Source: Bosea beijingensis (GTDB lineage Bacteria; Pseudomonadota; Alphaproteobacteria; Rhizobiales; Beijerinckiaceae). From it: a stretch of 64,000 nt of DNA. Under the pieces are notes generated by a model. The model was not told the DNA's origin and ran no database searches. It saw only the letters and a program-made list of their open reading frames with translations. The stretch lies in contig NZ_CP132359.1 in the NCBI RefSeq assembly GCF_030758975.1, forward strand, positions 3,137,366 through 3,201,365, read 5' to 3'. How positions within the stretch are numbered: position 1 is the first letter of the stretch; each line of letters opens with the position of its first letter. Positions 41,833-50,678 of the stretch are shown here, piece after piece. A program made the translations under genes and the position numbers.

Positions 41833-42888
41833 TTGGCTTCGGGGCTGTTTGCGCTGCTGGACGACGTCGCCGGCATCGCCAAGATCGCGGCGTCCTCGGT
41901 CGACGATGTCGTGGCGCAGGCCGGCAAGGCCGGAGCGAAAGCTGCCGGCGTCGTCATCGACGATGCCGCGGTGACGCCGCGCTATGCCGTCGGCTTCGCG
42001 GCGGCGCGCGAGTTACCGATCATCTGGCGGATCGCGATGGGCTCGCTGCGCAACAAGCTGCTCATCCTGTTGCCGGGCGCGCTCGTGCTGGCGCTGATCG
42101 CGCCCTGGGCGATCACGCCGCTCTTGATGGCGGGCGGTGTCTTTCTTTGCTTCGAGGGTGCCGAGAAGCTGCTGGAACTGGTGATGCCGCATGGCGCCCA
42201 TGGCGACAGCAAGGCCGGCGAGGCGACCGGCGATCCGGCGGCGCTCGAACAGCAGAAGATCGCCGGTGCGGTGAAAACGGATTTCATCCTCTCGGCCGAG
42301 ATCATGGCGATCACGCTCGCCGGCGTTTCCGACCAGTCCTTCTGGATGAAGGCGTCCGTGCTCGCCATCGTCGGCATCGGCATTACCGTGGTGGTCTACG
42401 GCGTCGTGGCGCTGATCGTGAAGGCCGACGATGCAGGCATGGCGCTCGCCGCCAACCAGCGGCCGGCGGCGAGCCTGCTCGGGTTGAGGCGGCCGGACGC
42501 CGGAAAGGCGGGGGCATTCGATCGCGCGCTGTCCTGGCTGACGCAGCCCTTCGGACGCGGCCTCGTCGTCGCCATGCCGCATTTCCTCAACCTGCTCGGC
42601 GTGGTCGGCACGGCCGCGATGCTCTGGGTCGGCGGCGGCATCATCATCCATGGGCTGGAAGAATATGGCCTCAAGGGTCTCGGCCATGGCGTGCAGGATC
42701 TCGCTGCCGCGGCCGGACGCGCGCTGCCGGCGGCTCTCGCCGGCGCCGGGGAGTGGCTGGCCGGAGCGGGGCTTGCGGCCGTGTTCGGAGTGATCGTCGG
42801 CGGCCTCACCATCGTCGCGATGCGCTGGCTGGTCGGGCCTCTGATCAGGCTGTTCCGGAGGGATGCAGCGGCGCAGACGCGCGCCTGA
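41833..42888 (+). CDS. DUF808 family inner-membrane protein (YedI-like)
   Basis: A 351-residue membrane protein of unknown function. The N-terminal ASGLFALLDDVAGIAKIAAS and VKTDFILSAEIMAITLAGVS are the family signatures. About six to seven helices are visible (LLILLPGALVLALIAPWAIT; SVLAIVGIGITVVVYGVVAL; LNLLGVVGTAAMLWVGGGII; AAVFGVIVGGLTIVAMRWLV). It starts at TTG 41833 after GAGGAGAG. Homologues have been discussed as transporters or stress proteins without proof. It is convergent with the nitroreductase, 6 bases apart. Confidence 0.9.
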   Translation: MASGLFALLDDVAGIAKIAASSVDDVVAQAGKAGAKAAGVVIDDAAVTPRYAVGFAAARELPIIWRIAMGSLRNKLLILLPGALVLALIAPWAITPLLMAGGVFLCFEGAEKLLELVMPHGAHGDSKAGEATGDPAALEQQKIAGAVKTDFILSAEIMAITLAGVSDQSFWMKASVLAIVGIGITVVVYGVVALIVKADDAGMALAANQRPAASLLGLRRPDAGKAGAFDRALSWLTQPFGRGLVVAMPHFLNLLGVVGTAAMLWVGGGIIIHGLEEYGLKGLGHGVQDLAAAAGRALPAALAGAGEWLAGAGLAAVFGVIVGGLTIVAMRWLVGPLIRLFRRDAAAQTRA

Positions 42889-42894
42889 CGTCGC

Positions 42895-43587
42895 TTAATC
42901 CAGCCAGGTGGTGAAGCCCTCGACCGGCTCGCGCTCGGGTACGAGGCGATTGGCCGGCGCATCGGGATCGGCCTTGCCGATGGCGATGCCGCAGACCACG
43001 ACCTCGTCCTCGGGAATCGCGAGCTCGCGCCGGACGATCGGGTGGAACTGCGCGAAGATCGCCTGCGGGCAGGAATCGAGGCCATGGCCCTGCGCGGCGA
43101 TCAGCAGGGTCTGGATGAACATGCCGAGATCGAGCCAGGAGCCGATCTCCAGGTCGCGGTCGATGGTCAGCATCAGCGCGACCGGCGCATCGAAGAAGCG
43201 CAGGTTCGCAGCGGTCTGACGCTTCATGCCCTCGGTATCACCCCTGACCACGCCGAGCAGGCTGTAGAGATCCCAGCCCACCTTGCGGCGGCGGGCTAGA
43301 TAGGGCTCGCGGAACTGGGCGGGATAGTAGCGGTACTCTTCCACGCCCGGCCGCTCGCCGGCTTCGACAGCAGCGAGCAGCGCGGCTTCGAGACGCGCGC
43401 GCGTCTGCGGGCCGATCACCCTGAGCTTCCAGGGCTGCATATTGGTGCCGGAAGGCGCCTGCGCGGCAAGATCGATCAGGCGGTGGACGAGGGCGGGCTC
43501 GACCGGGTCGGGCCGGAAGGCGCGGATGGCGCGGCGCGCGCGGATCGCACGCTCGATGGCTTGGTCAGGCGTCATCTCGTCGATCAT
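42895..43587 (-). CDS. Nitroreductase family protein
   Basis: A 230-residue FMN-dependent oxidoreductase. The N-terminal RARRAIRAFRPDPV and AAQAPSGTNMQPWKLRVIG bind FMN phosphate, and the C-terminal LPEDEVVVCGIAIG-like strand (ELAIPEDEVVVCGIAIGKAD) closes the fold. There are no membrane helices. The substrate (nitroaromatic, quinone or other) is not predictable. ATG 43587 follows GGAG; ATG 43575 is also possible. Confidence 0.9.
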   Translation of the reverse strand: MIDEMTPDQAIERAIRARRAIRAFRPDPVEPALVHRLIDLAAQAPSGTNMQPWKLRVIGPQTRARLEAALLAAVEAGERPGVEEYRYYPAQFREPYLARRRKVGWDLYSLLGVVRGDTEGMKRQTAANLRFFDAPVALMLTIDRDLEIGSWLDLGMFIQTLLIAAQGHGLDSCPQAIFAQFHPIVRRELAIPEDEVVVCGIAIGKADPDAPANRLVPEREPVEGFTTWLD

Positions 43588-43656
43588 GCTCCGCGTCTCC
43601 GCGATGCGGAAGTCTGGCAGAGCCGATGGCGCTGCGCCATAGCCGATCGCCAGCGC

Positions 43657-45042
43657 TCAAGCCGGCAGGATGCGCCCGCGATTGAGGATGTTGCCGGGGT
43701 CGAGCGTCCGCTTCAGCGTCGTCATCAGCGCGAGTTCGGCATCCGAGCGGCTCATGCCGAGATAGGGCCGCTTCAGCACGCCGACGCCATGTTCGGCCGA
43801 GATGCTGCCCTGCTTTTCCCGGACCAATTCGTAGACGATCTCGGCGAAGCCGGAGAGGTCGCCGGTCTCGTCGTGCAGCGAGAGATGCAGGTTGCTGTCG
43901 GCGAGATGGCCGAAGACGATCGGGAAGGCGGTATGGCTGCGGGCCTTGACCCGCTGGCGCAGCAGCGCGACGGCATCGGCCATGGCGCCCAAGGGAATGC
44001 TGACGTCGAAATGAACGCCCGGCGGCAGGTCGCGATAGAACTCGTAATTCGCCTCGCGATAGGCCCAGAAGCGCTGCCGGTCGCGGCCGGACTGCGCGAT
44101 CAGGGCATCGTCCAGCAGGCCTTCCTCCGCCAGCTCGGCAAGAGCTTCGGCGAAGACCTCCTCGCCCGTGCTGCCCGGGCCCATCGCGGCCTCGATGACG
44201 AGAACGAGTTCGGGCTCTCCGGCAAAGGGAACGGGCAGGCCGCCCTGTTCGGTCGCGGCCTTCATGTATTCCGACCACATCGCCTCGAAGGCGAGCAGGC
44301 CGCCGCCGAGCCGGGCTTCGAGACGGTTGAGCGCCGCGAGTGCATTGGCGACGCTGCCGGCGGCGCAGAGCGCGGTCTGCGTGCCGGTCACCGCCGGCTG
44401 GAGCGCTAGCAGCACGCGGGTGACGACGCCGAGCGTGCCCTCGCTGCCGATGAAGAGCTGTGTCCAGTCATAGCCGGCATTGTTCTTCACCACCTTCTTG
44501 AGGTGGCTGACGATGCGTCCGTCGGCCATCACCGCCTCAAGCCCGAGCACGTTGCGGCGGGTCATGCCGTAGCGCAGCACCTGCACGCCGCCGGCGTTGG
44601 TGGCGACATTGCCGCCGATGGTGCAGGTCCCGCGCGCGCCGAGATCGACGCCATAGAGGAAGCCGGCAGCCGCCGCCTTCTCCTGCACGACAGCGAGCGG
44701 CGTGCCGGCGAGCACGGTCATCGTCCGCGTCACCGGATCGATCTCCTCGACGCCGGTCATCCTTTCGAGCGAGAGCGCGATCTCGCCGGCTTGCGGCGCG
44801 GCGCCGCCGGTGAGGCCCGTCATACCACCCTGAACGACGACGGGGAGTGCATGCCGAGAGCAGATCGCCAGCACTGCGGCGACCTCCTCGGTCGTCCGCG
44901 GCATGACGAGGAGGGCGGGCAGGCCCTCTTCGGTCTTGGAGGCATCCTTGCGGTTGCGGGCGGGGATCGCCTCGCCATTGCGCAGGCCACTGGCCCCGAC
45001 CACATCCGCCAGCGCCGCAAGCGCATCGTCGGGAATGGTCAT
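43657..45042 (-). CDS. FAD-binding D-2-hydroxyacid dehydrogenase (D2HGDH/GlcD-like)
   Basis: A 461-residue flavoprotein of the VAO family that oxidises a D-2-hydroxyacid such as D-2-hydroxyglutarate or D-lactate, passing electrons to ETF or a cytochrome. FAD-binding motifs are LPVVVQGGMTGLTGGAAPQA and ARGTCTIGGNVATNAGGVQV. Metal-site histidines are in GHLADSNLHLSLH, and the C-terminal ISAEHGVGVLKRPYLGM is typical. ATG 45042 gives MTIPDDALAALADVV. It lies 19 bases after lysS and is probably co-transcribed. Confidence 0.9.
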   Translation of the reverse strand: MTIPDDALAALADVVGASGLRNGEAIPARNRKDASKTEEGLPALLVMPRTTEEVAAVLAICSRHALPVVVQGGMTGLTGGAAPQAGEIALSLERMTGVEEIDPVTRTMTVLAGTPLAVVQEKAAAAGFLYGVDLGARGTCTIGGNVATNAGGVQVLRYGMTRRNVLGLEAVMADGRIVSHLKKVVKNNAGYDWTQLFIGSEGTLGVVTRVLLALQPAVTGTQTALCAAGSVANALAALNRLEARLGGGLLAFEAMWSEYMKAATEQGGLPVPFAGEPELVLVIEAAMGPGSTGEEVFAEALAELAEEGLLDDALIAQSGRDRQRFWAYREANYEFYRDLPPGVHFDVSIPLGAMADAVALLRQRVKARSHTAFPIVFGHLADSNLHLSLHDETGDLSGFAEIVYELVREKQGSISAEHGVGVLKRPYLGMSRSDAELALMTTLKRTLDPGNILNRGRILPA

Positions 45043-45061
45043 GGCAGGCTCCGTCGGCTCG

Positions 45062-46771
45062 TCAGTCGGCTTTGCGCGCCGCGAGGAAGGCGGCATGTTC
45101 TTTGACCAGATCGCCGGCCAGCGCCTTGGCGATCAGGGCGCGGGTGTTGGGCAGGCCGTAGATCGCCGCGAAGGAGCCGAAGCGCGGGCCCTGATCCTCG
45201 CCGAACATCACCTGATAGATCGCCTTCCACCAGTCGCCGGAGACACCCGGCCGTTCCGGCGTCGCGTTCTTGGCGGTGAGGTTCTGGTAGCGGGGAATCG
45301 CGCGGGCGACGTCGAGCGCCGTGTCCTGCACCATCTCGGGCGTCGGATCGGCCGGCAGGGCGGCCAAGGCGGCGTCGAGCTTGGAAAAGGCGTCGCGCTC
45401 GACCTCGTCGGCCGGGCGGTAGCTTTTCGCCGGCTTCACGAAGTCGCGGAAATAGGCGATGGCGTAGCCGACCAGCGCATCGAGGCGCGGATGCGTCTCG
45501 GGCGACATGCCTGGCGCATAGCGCTGGAGGAAGCCCCAGAGCACCGCCTTGTCCTCGGAATTCGCGACGGCGACGAGGTTCATCAGCAGGCCGAAGGTGA
45601 CCTGCGTCCTGACCGCATTGTCGCCTTCGCCCGAGGCGATGACCTCAGGCGCCGGCGGGTTGCCGGCGTGGATGTGCCATACCGGGTTGCCGAGGCGGTT
45701 CTTCCAGTCCTGCTTCTCGTAGCCGCCGAGGAACTGAAGGTACTCGTCGACCGCGCGCGGGATCACGTCGAAATGGAGCTTCTTGGCCTCGCGCGGGCGC
45801 TGGAACATGTAGAGTGCCAGGCTCTCCGGCGGGCCATAGGTCAGCCATTCCTCGATCGTCAGGCCGTTGCCCTTCGACTTCGAGATCTTCTGGCCCTGCT
45901 CGTCGAGGAAGAGTTCGTAGTTGAAGCCTTCCGGCGGGGTGCCGTCGAGCGCACGCGCGATCTGCGAGGAAACCTTGACCGAGTCGATCAGGTCCTTGCC
46001 GGCCATCTCGTAATCGACGCCGAGCGCGACCCAGCGCATCGCCCAGTCCGGCTTCCACTGCAGCTTCACATGGCCGCCGGTGACCGGGGAGACGAAGCGC
46101 TCCTTCGTCTCGGGATCGGTCCAGGCGATGGTGCCGGCCTCGACATCGACCTCGTCGATCGGCACCTGCATCACGATGCGGGTCTTCGGGTGGATCGGCA
46201 GGAAGGGCGAATAGGTCGCGGCCCGCTCCTCGCGCAAAGTCGGCAGCATGATCTTCATCATGGCGTCGTAGCGGGCGAGCATCTTGAGCAGCGTGGCGTC
46301 GAACTCGCCGGCGCGGTACGAGTCGGTCGAGGACTTGAACTCGTAATCGAAGCCGAAGCTGTCGAGGAAGGCGCAGAGCCGCGCATTGTTGTGGCGGCCG
46401 AACGAGTCATGCGTGCCGAACGGGTCCGGCACCTCGGTCAAGGGCTTGCCGAGATTGGCGGCGAGCAATTCCTTGTTCGGCACGTTGTCCGGCACCTTGC
46501 GCAGGCCGTCCAGGTCGTCGGAGAAGGCGACGAGCCGGGTCGGGATGGTGTTCCCGGTCAGCACCTGGAAGGCGTGGCGGACCATCGAGGTGCGCGCGAC
46601 TTCGCCGAAAGTGCCGATATGCGGCAGGCCCGAGGGGCCGTAGCCGGTCTCGAAGATCACCGATTTCTTGCCGGATTTCTCGATGCGGGCCACGAGCTTG
46701 CGCGCCTCCTCGAACGGCCAGGCGGCCGAACGCTGGGCGGCGTCAACGAGGGCTGCGTCGAAGGCGGGCAT
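45062..46771 (-). CDS. lysS: Lysyl-tRNA synthetase, class I (archaeal type)
   Basis: This enzyme charges tRNA-Lys. The 569-residue protein is a class I enzyme, shown by the HIGH-like [17 protein letters not shown] and the KMSKS-like [19 protein letters not shown], and has no class II motifs. Class I LysRS is the form found in archaea and many alphaproteobacteria. ATG 46771 ([20 protein letters not shown]) is the family start; the frame is open to 46882 with unrelated residues. It is divergent from the M20 gene across ~216 bases that carry TTCGCA half-sites. Confidence 0.94.
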   Translation of the reverse strand: MPAFDAALVDAAQRSAAWPFEEARKLVARIEKSGKKSVIFETGYGPSGLPHIGTFGEVARTSMVRHAFQVLTGNTIPTRLVAFSDDLDGLRKVPDNVPNKELLAANLGKPLTEVPDPFGTHDSFGRHNNARLCAFLDSFGFDYEFKSSTDSYRAGEFDATLLKMLARYDAMMKIMLPTLREERAATYSPFLPIHPKTRIVMQVPIDEVDVEAGTIAWTDPETKERFVSPVTGGHVKLQWKPDWAMRWVALGVDYEMAGKDLIDSVKVSSQIARALDGTPPEGFNYELFLDEQGQKISKSKGNGLTIEEWLTYGPPESLALYMFQRPREAKKLHFDVIPRAVDEYLQFLGGYEKQDWKNRLGNPVWHIHAGNPPAPEVIASGEGDNAVRTQVTFGLLMNLVAVANSEDKAVLWGFLQRYAPGMSPETHPRLDALVGYAIAYFRDFVKPAKSYRPADEVERDAFSKLDAALAALPADPTPEMVQDTALDVARAIPRYQNLTAKNATPERPGVSGDWWKAIYQVMFGEDQGPRFGSFAAIYGLPNTRALIAKALAGDLVKEHAAFLAARKAD

Positions 46772-46828
46772 GAGGGGCGGTGTCCTCTCCTGAGTGAGAA
46801 AGCGATATCGCTTATGCGAAGAAGGGCT

Positions 46829-46843
46829 TTCGCAGATTGCGAA
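46829..46843. promoter_or_regulatory. TTCGCA-N3-TGCGAA dyad between lysS and the M20 gene
   Basis: TTCGCA-GAT-TGCGAA is a perfect dyad. Further half-sites are TGCGAA at 46815-46820 and TTCGCA at 46938-46943 in the same 216-base divergent region. Four half-sites in so short a stretch suggest a regulator, but none is encoded nearby. Confidence 0.45.
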
Positions 46844-46987
46844 GGCCGCCGTCAATGCGAGAAGGCGCCTGAAATGCGGCAAACGAGGGTGCGGCCCTCG
46901 CGCAAAGCGCCTTGCCGGCTTGCTGTGGCGGTATAGGTTCGCATTCGTCTTTTTTCAGTTCGACCATGCCTTTGAAAGGATGCCGCC

Positions 46988-48139
46988 TTGGACCGCGACC
47001 TGCTCGACAAGCTGACCGCCTGGCGACGACATCTCCACGCCCATCCCGAACTCGGGCGCGAGGAGAAGATGACCAGCGCCTTCGTGCAGGAGAAGCTCAC
47101 CGAGCTCGGCGTGCCCTTCGTCGCCAATGTCGGCGGCTACGGCGTGGTGGCGACGCTGACGAAGGGGGCGTCCGAGCGCACGGTCGGCCTGCGCGCCGAC
47201 ATGGACGCGCTGCCGATCCAGGAGGTCAACGATCTCCCCTACAAGTCGAAGACGGCGAATGTAATGCATGCCTGCGGCCATGACGGCCACACCACCTCGC
47301 TGCTCGGTGCGGCGGCGCTGCTCAAGGCCGATGACGGCTGGAGCGGCACGGTCCAGTTCGTCTTCCAGCCTGCGGAAGAGGGCACGGGCGGCGCGCTCGC
47401 GATGCTCGCGGACGGCGTGCTGGAGCGCTTCCCGATGGAGCGCGTCTTCGCGTTGCATAATTGGCCGGGGCTGGAGGCCGGCACCGTCGCGGTGCATCGC
47501 GGGCCGGTGATGTCGGAGGCCGGGCGCTTCAAGATCACGCTCACCGGCAAGGCCGGCCACGCGGCCCTGCCCGAGCAGACCCACGATCCGATCGTGGCGA
47601 TGGGGCATCTCATCGTCGCCCTGCAGACGATCGTCTCGCGCAATGTCGACCCGATGGAATCGGCGGTGGTCTCGATCGGCCAGGTGCATGGCGGGCTCGC
47701 CTCCAACCAGATTCCGACCAATGTCTTTATCGAAGGCACCTTCCGGACCTTCGTGCCGGCCGTGCGCGACCGTCTGCTGGCGCGCCTCCAGGGCATCGCC
47801 GAGAACATCGCGGCGACCTTCGAGATGACGGCGGCGGTCGAATTCAACTATGGCGTCGCCACGATCAATACGGCTCCGGAGGAGGACATGGCCGCCGCTG
47901 CCGGCGAGGCCGCGGGTTTGCCCGTCCGGCGCGACATGAAGGCGAGCACGACCGGCGAGGATTTCGCCTATTTCCTGGAGAAGCGCCCGGGCTGCTACAT
48001 CTGGATGGGCAACGGCCCGGTGGTGGAAGGCGGCGTCCTGCACAACGATCGCTACAACTTCAATGACGCGATCCTGCCTGCCGCTTCCGGTTGGTTTGCT
48101 GCGGTGGCGAAGCAGGCCCTGGCCAGCAACGCGCCGTGA
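46988..48139 (+). CDS. M20 family amidohydrolase (hippurate/N-acyl-amino-acid hydrolase-like)
   Basis: A 383-residue metallo-amidohydrolase of the M20D group that releases amino acids from N-acyl conjugates. Metal ligands are visible in ADMDALPIQE, MHACGHDGHTTSLLGAAALL (the CGHDGH block) and VFQPAEEGTGGA with the catalytic Glu pair. The dimerisation domain begins near FKITLTGKAGHAALPEQTHD. A further ligand His is in VLHNDRYNFND. It starts at TTG 46988 with GAAAGGA upstream. Substrate is not predictable. Confidence 0.92.
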   Translation: MDRDLLDKLTAWRRHLHAHPELGREEKMTSAFVQEKLTELGVPFVANVGGYGVVATLTKGASERTVGLRADMDALPIQEVNDLPYKSKTANVMHACGHDGHTTSLLGAAALLKADDGWSGTVQFVFQPAEEGTGGALAMLADGVLERFPMERVFALHNWPGLEAGTVAVHRGPVMSEAGRFKITLTGKAGHAALPEQTHDPIVAMGHLIVALQTIVSRNVDPMESAVVSIGQVHGGLASNQIPTNVFIEGTFRTFVPAVRDRLLARLQGIAENIAATFEMTAAVEFNYGVATINTAPEEDMAAAAGEAAGLPVRRDMKASTTGEDFAYFLEKRPGCYIWMGNGPVVEGGVLHNDRYNFNDAILPAASGWFAAVAKQALASNAP

Positions 48140-48151
48140 GATTGGGTTGCC

Positions 48152-48284
48152 TTGTCATTCCGGGGCTTCGCGCAGCGAAGAACCCGGAAACCACGACTGG
48201 GTGAGCGGCCGGCAACCGGGTATCAGATGTTCCACCCCGTCGTGGGTTCCGGGTTCGCGCCTGCGGCGCACCCCGGAATGACAA
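48152..48284. repeat. Long inverted repeat between convergent M20 and binding-protein genes
   Basis: Outer arms TTGTCATTCCGGGG (48152-48165) and CCCCGGAATGACAA (48271-48284) pair perfectly over 14 bases. Inner segments AACCCGGAAACCACGAC and GTCGTGGGTTCCGGGTT also pair. The whole 133-base element resembles the GTCAT-C-CGGG...CCGG-ATGAC layout of the other repeats in this window but has a different interior. It fills the gap between two 3' ends. Confidence 0.75.
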
Positions 48285-48297
48285 AGGTATGGCTCGG

Positions 48298-49125
48298 TCA
48301 GTAAGGGCTGACCGGGAAGAAGCGTAGATAGAGGCGGGCGTAAGTCCCGTCGTCCCAGAGGCCCTGCAGCGCGTAATCGATGGCGCGCTTCAGGGCGGGG
48401 TCGTCCTTGCGCAGCAGGAAGGCGACGCCCTCGCCGAAATAGCGGCTTTCCAGATAGGGACCGCCGGAGAAGGCGAACTCGCCGCCGCTGCCGCCGAGCG
48501 CCAGGGACAACGCCACGCCGTCGCCGAAGACATATTCCGCCTCGCCGCTGCGGAGCGCTGCCACCGCGGCGTTGAGATTGGCACTCTCGCGGCGCTGAAC
48601 GAAAGGCATGAGCTGTTCGAGGAAGGCCTGGTGGGCTGTGCCGGAAACGACCGCGACGCGTCGCCCCTGCAGGGCCGTTCCGTCGAGCGTCGCGCGGGCG
48701 TTGCCGCGCGTGGTCATGAAGCGGGCGGGCGCACGGAAATAGAGATGGCTCGCGGCGAAGCGCTCGCGCAGGGCCGGAGTCAGGTTCATCGCCGCCGCAA
48801 GCACATCACCGCGGCCTTCGGCCAGCGAGTCGGCCAGCGTATCGAAGCGGCGCGGCTGGATCGTGCAGGTCCAGGCCAGCTTGTCGCAGACGGCACGGGC
48901 GAGCTCGACCGAGAAGCCGGTCAGCGCGCCGTCCGGCCCGGCGAAATGAAAGGGCGGATAGTCGTCATCGGCGAGAAAGCGCACGACGCGCGGCGGGCCG
49001 GGCTCCGGCCGGTCGAGCCGGATGCGCTGGTCCCAGAGATTGGGAATGGCGATGCGCGGCGGCTCCTGCGCCAGGGCCGTGGCGGCGGTGAGAAGCGAGA
49101 CGGCGAGGACGAGCGCGCGAAGCAT
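48298..49125 (-). CDS. Amino-acid-type (family 3) substrate-binding protein
   Basis: A 275-residue periplasmic binding protein. The signal peptide is MLRALVLAVSLLTAATALA|Q. The first lobe reads VRFLADDDYPPFHFAGPDGA and LTGFSVELARAVCDKLAWTC, the classic SBP_bac_3 opening, and AALRSGEAEYVFGDGVALSL lies in the second lobe. No permease or ATPase is adjacent, so its partner is unknown. ATG 49125 starts the signal peptide; the frame is open to 49161. Confidence 0.87.
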   Translation of the reverse strand: MLRALVLAVSLLTAATALAQEPPRIAIPNLWDQRIRLDRPEPGPPRVVRFLADDDYPPFHFAGPDGALTGFSVELARAVCDKLAWTCTIQPRRFDTLADSLAEGRGDVLAAAMNLTPALRERFAASHLYFRAPARFMTTRGNARATLDGTALQGRRVAVVSGTAHQAFLEQLMPFVQRRESANLNAAVAALRSGEAEYVFGDGVALSLALGGSGGEFAFSGGPYLESRYFGEGVAFLLRKDDPALKRAIDYALQGLWDDGTYARLYLRFFPVSPY

Positions 49126-49167
49126 CGCACCTATGTGGCTTCGGATGCCGATGCGGATCAAGGCCTC

Positions 49168-49200
49168 GCCGCCATGCCCGGGCTTGACCCGAGCACGGCG
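49168..49200. repeat. Half copy of family 1 palindromic repeat
   Basis: CGCCGCCATGCCCGGG then CTTGA then CCCGAGCACGGCG. It matches the first hairpin of the elements at 19685-19762 and 28398-28478, with an imperfect stem. It lies in the 83 bases between two same-strand genes. Confidence 0.55.
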
Positions 49201-49208
49201 GAGAAAAC

Positions 49209-50678
49209 TCAGCCGAGGCTCGCTGCCGTTGCCTTCGCGCCCTTGTCGAGGAGCGAGGCGAGATGGGCGACCACCGGTTTTGTAAACCGACTATCGCCCG
49301 GCAGGTCGGTTCCGAAGATGGCCTCGATGCCGGTGAGAGCCTCGGCCAGTGCCTTGGCGTCCCGCCCGGCGGTCTCCGTGCGGCGCTTCAATTCCGCCAC
49401 CAGCGGATCGCGCACGTCGATGGCGCCGCCCTTCTCGTCGGTGCCGGTGACGTAGCGCATCCAGGCAGCGACGCCGAGCGCGAGATGGTCGATTCCGGCG
49501 CCTGCCTTCAACCGCTCGCGGATAGTCCCGAGCAGGCGCTGCGGCAGCTTCTGCGAGCCGTCCATGGCGATCTGCCAGGTGCGGTGGCGGATCGCCGGGT
49601 TCTGGAAGCGAGTGAGCAGCGCCTTGGCGTAATCCGCGAGCACGACGCCCTGCGGCGCCGGCACGGTCGGGATGATCTCGGCCCAGAGTCCCCCAAGGAA
49701 GCGGGCGAGGACGGGGTCGCCGCTGGCCTCGGCGACCGTCTCGTGGCCGGCGAGATAGCCGAGATAGGCGAGCGAGGAATGCGCGCCGTTGAGCATCCGG
49801 AGCTTCATGAACTCGAAGGGCGCGACCTCGGAGACCATCTGCGCGCCAACTTCGTGCCAATCCGGGCGGCCGGCAGCGAAGACATCCTCGATCGCCCATT
49901 GCCGGAAGGGCTCGCCGATGACGGGAGCCGCATCCTCGGCGCCGATCAGCCGGGCGACCTCGGCGATGTCGGCTTCGGTCGTGGCAGGCACGATGCGGTC
50001 GACCATGGTCGCCGGGAAGGCGCCGTTGGCCTCGATCCAGGCGGCGAGCTTGTCGTCGGTCAGCGCCGCGAGATCGCGGACGAGGCCGCGCAGGACATGG
50101 CCGTTGGAGGGGAGGTTGTCGCAGCAGAGCGCGGTGAAGGGGCCGAGGCCTGCATCACGGCGGGCCTTCAGGCCGGCGACGAGGATGCCGACGGCCGAGC
50201 GCGGTGCGTGGGGATTGGCGAGGTCATGGACGATATCGGGATGATCGGCCTTGAGCCTCCCGGTCGCCGGATCGTGGCAATAGCCCTTCTCGGTGACGGT
50301 CAGCGAGACGATGCGGGTCTCGGGCGCGGCGAGCCGGGCGATCAGCGCTGACGGGCTTTCGGGCGCGACGAGCACGTCGAGAACGGAGCCGATGACACGC
50401 AGTTCCGGCCCGGCCGGGGCGAGCTTGAGCAGCGTGTAGAGCCCATCCTGTGGCTTCAGCCGGTCGCGCTGGTCGGGGCGCTGGAGGCTGGCGCCGGTGA
50501 TGCCCCAGGCGCCGAAGCGCTTCTCCAGCGCGTCCTCGGTGTACTCGGCGAGATGGCCGCGGGCGAAGGCGCCGAGGCCGAGATGGACGATGCCGGGCTT
50601 GAGCGCGGCGCGGTCATAGGCCGGGCGGCGGACGGAAGCCGGCAGGCCGGCGAGAGCGGAAGCGGAGAGGCGGGTCAC
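49209..50678 (-). CDS. Mannitol dehydrogenase family protein, probable fructuronate reductase
   Basis: A 489-residue polyol-specific long-chain dehydrogenase. NAD-binding starts PGIVHLGLGAFARGHLAEYT, and the catalytic K-x5-N-x2-H is in FMKLRMLNGAHSSLAYLGYL. Homologues reduce D-fructuronate to D-mannonate (UxuB) or oxidise mannitol. Direct coupling to glucuronate isomerase (4-base overlap at 50675-50678) makes D-fructuronate the likely substrate. No mannonate dehydratase is in the window. Confidence 0.88.
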   Translation of the reverse strand: MTRLSASALAGLPASVRRPAYDRAALKPGIVHLGLGAFARGHLAEYTEDALEKRFGAWGITGASLQRPDQRDRLKPQDGLYTLLKLAPAGPELRVIGSVLDVLVAPESPSALIARLAAPETRIVSLTVTEKGYCHDPATGRLKADHPDIVHDLANPHAPRSAVGILVAGLKARRDAGLGPFTALCCDNLPSNGHVLRGLVRDLAALTDDKLAAWIEANGAFPATMVDRIVPATTEADIAEVARLIGAEDAAPVIGEPFRQWAIEDVFAAGRPDWHEVGAQMVSEVAPFEFMKLRMLNGAHSSLAYLGYLAGHETVAEASGDPVLARFLGGLWAEIIPTVPAPQGVVLADYAKALLTRFQNPAIRHRTWQIAMDGSQKLPQRLLGTIRERLKAGAGIDHLALGVAAWMRYVTGTDEKGGAIDVRDPLVAELKRRTETAGRDAKALAEALTGIEAIFGTDLPGDSRFTKPVVAHLASLLDKGAKATAASLG

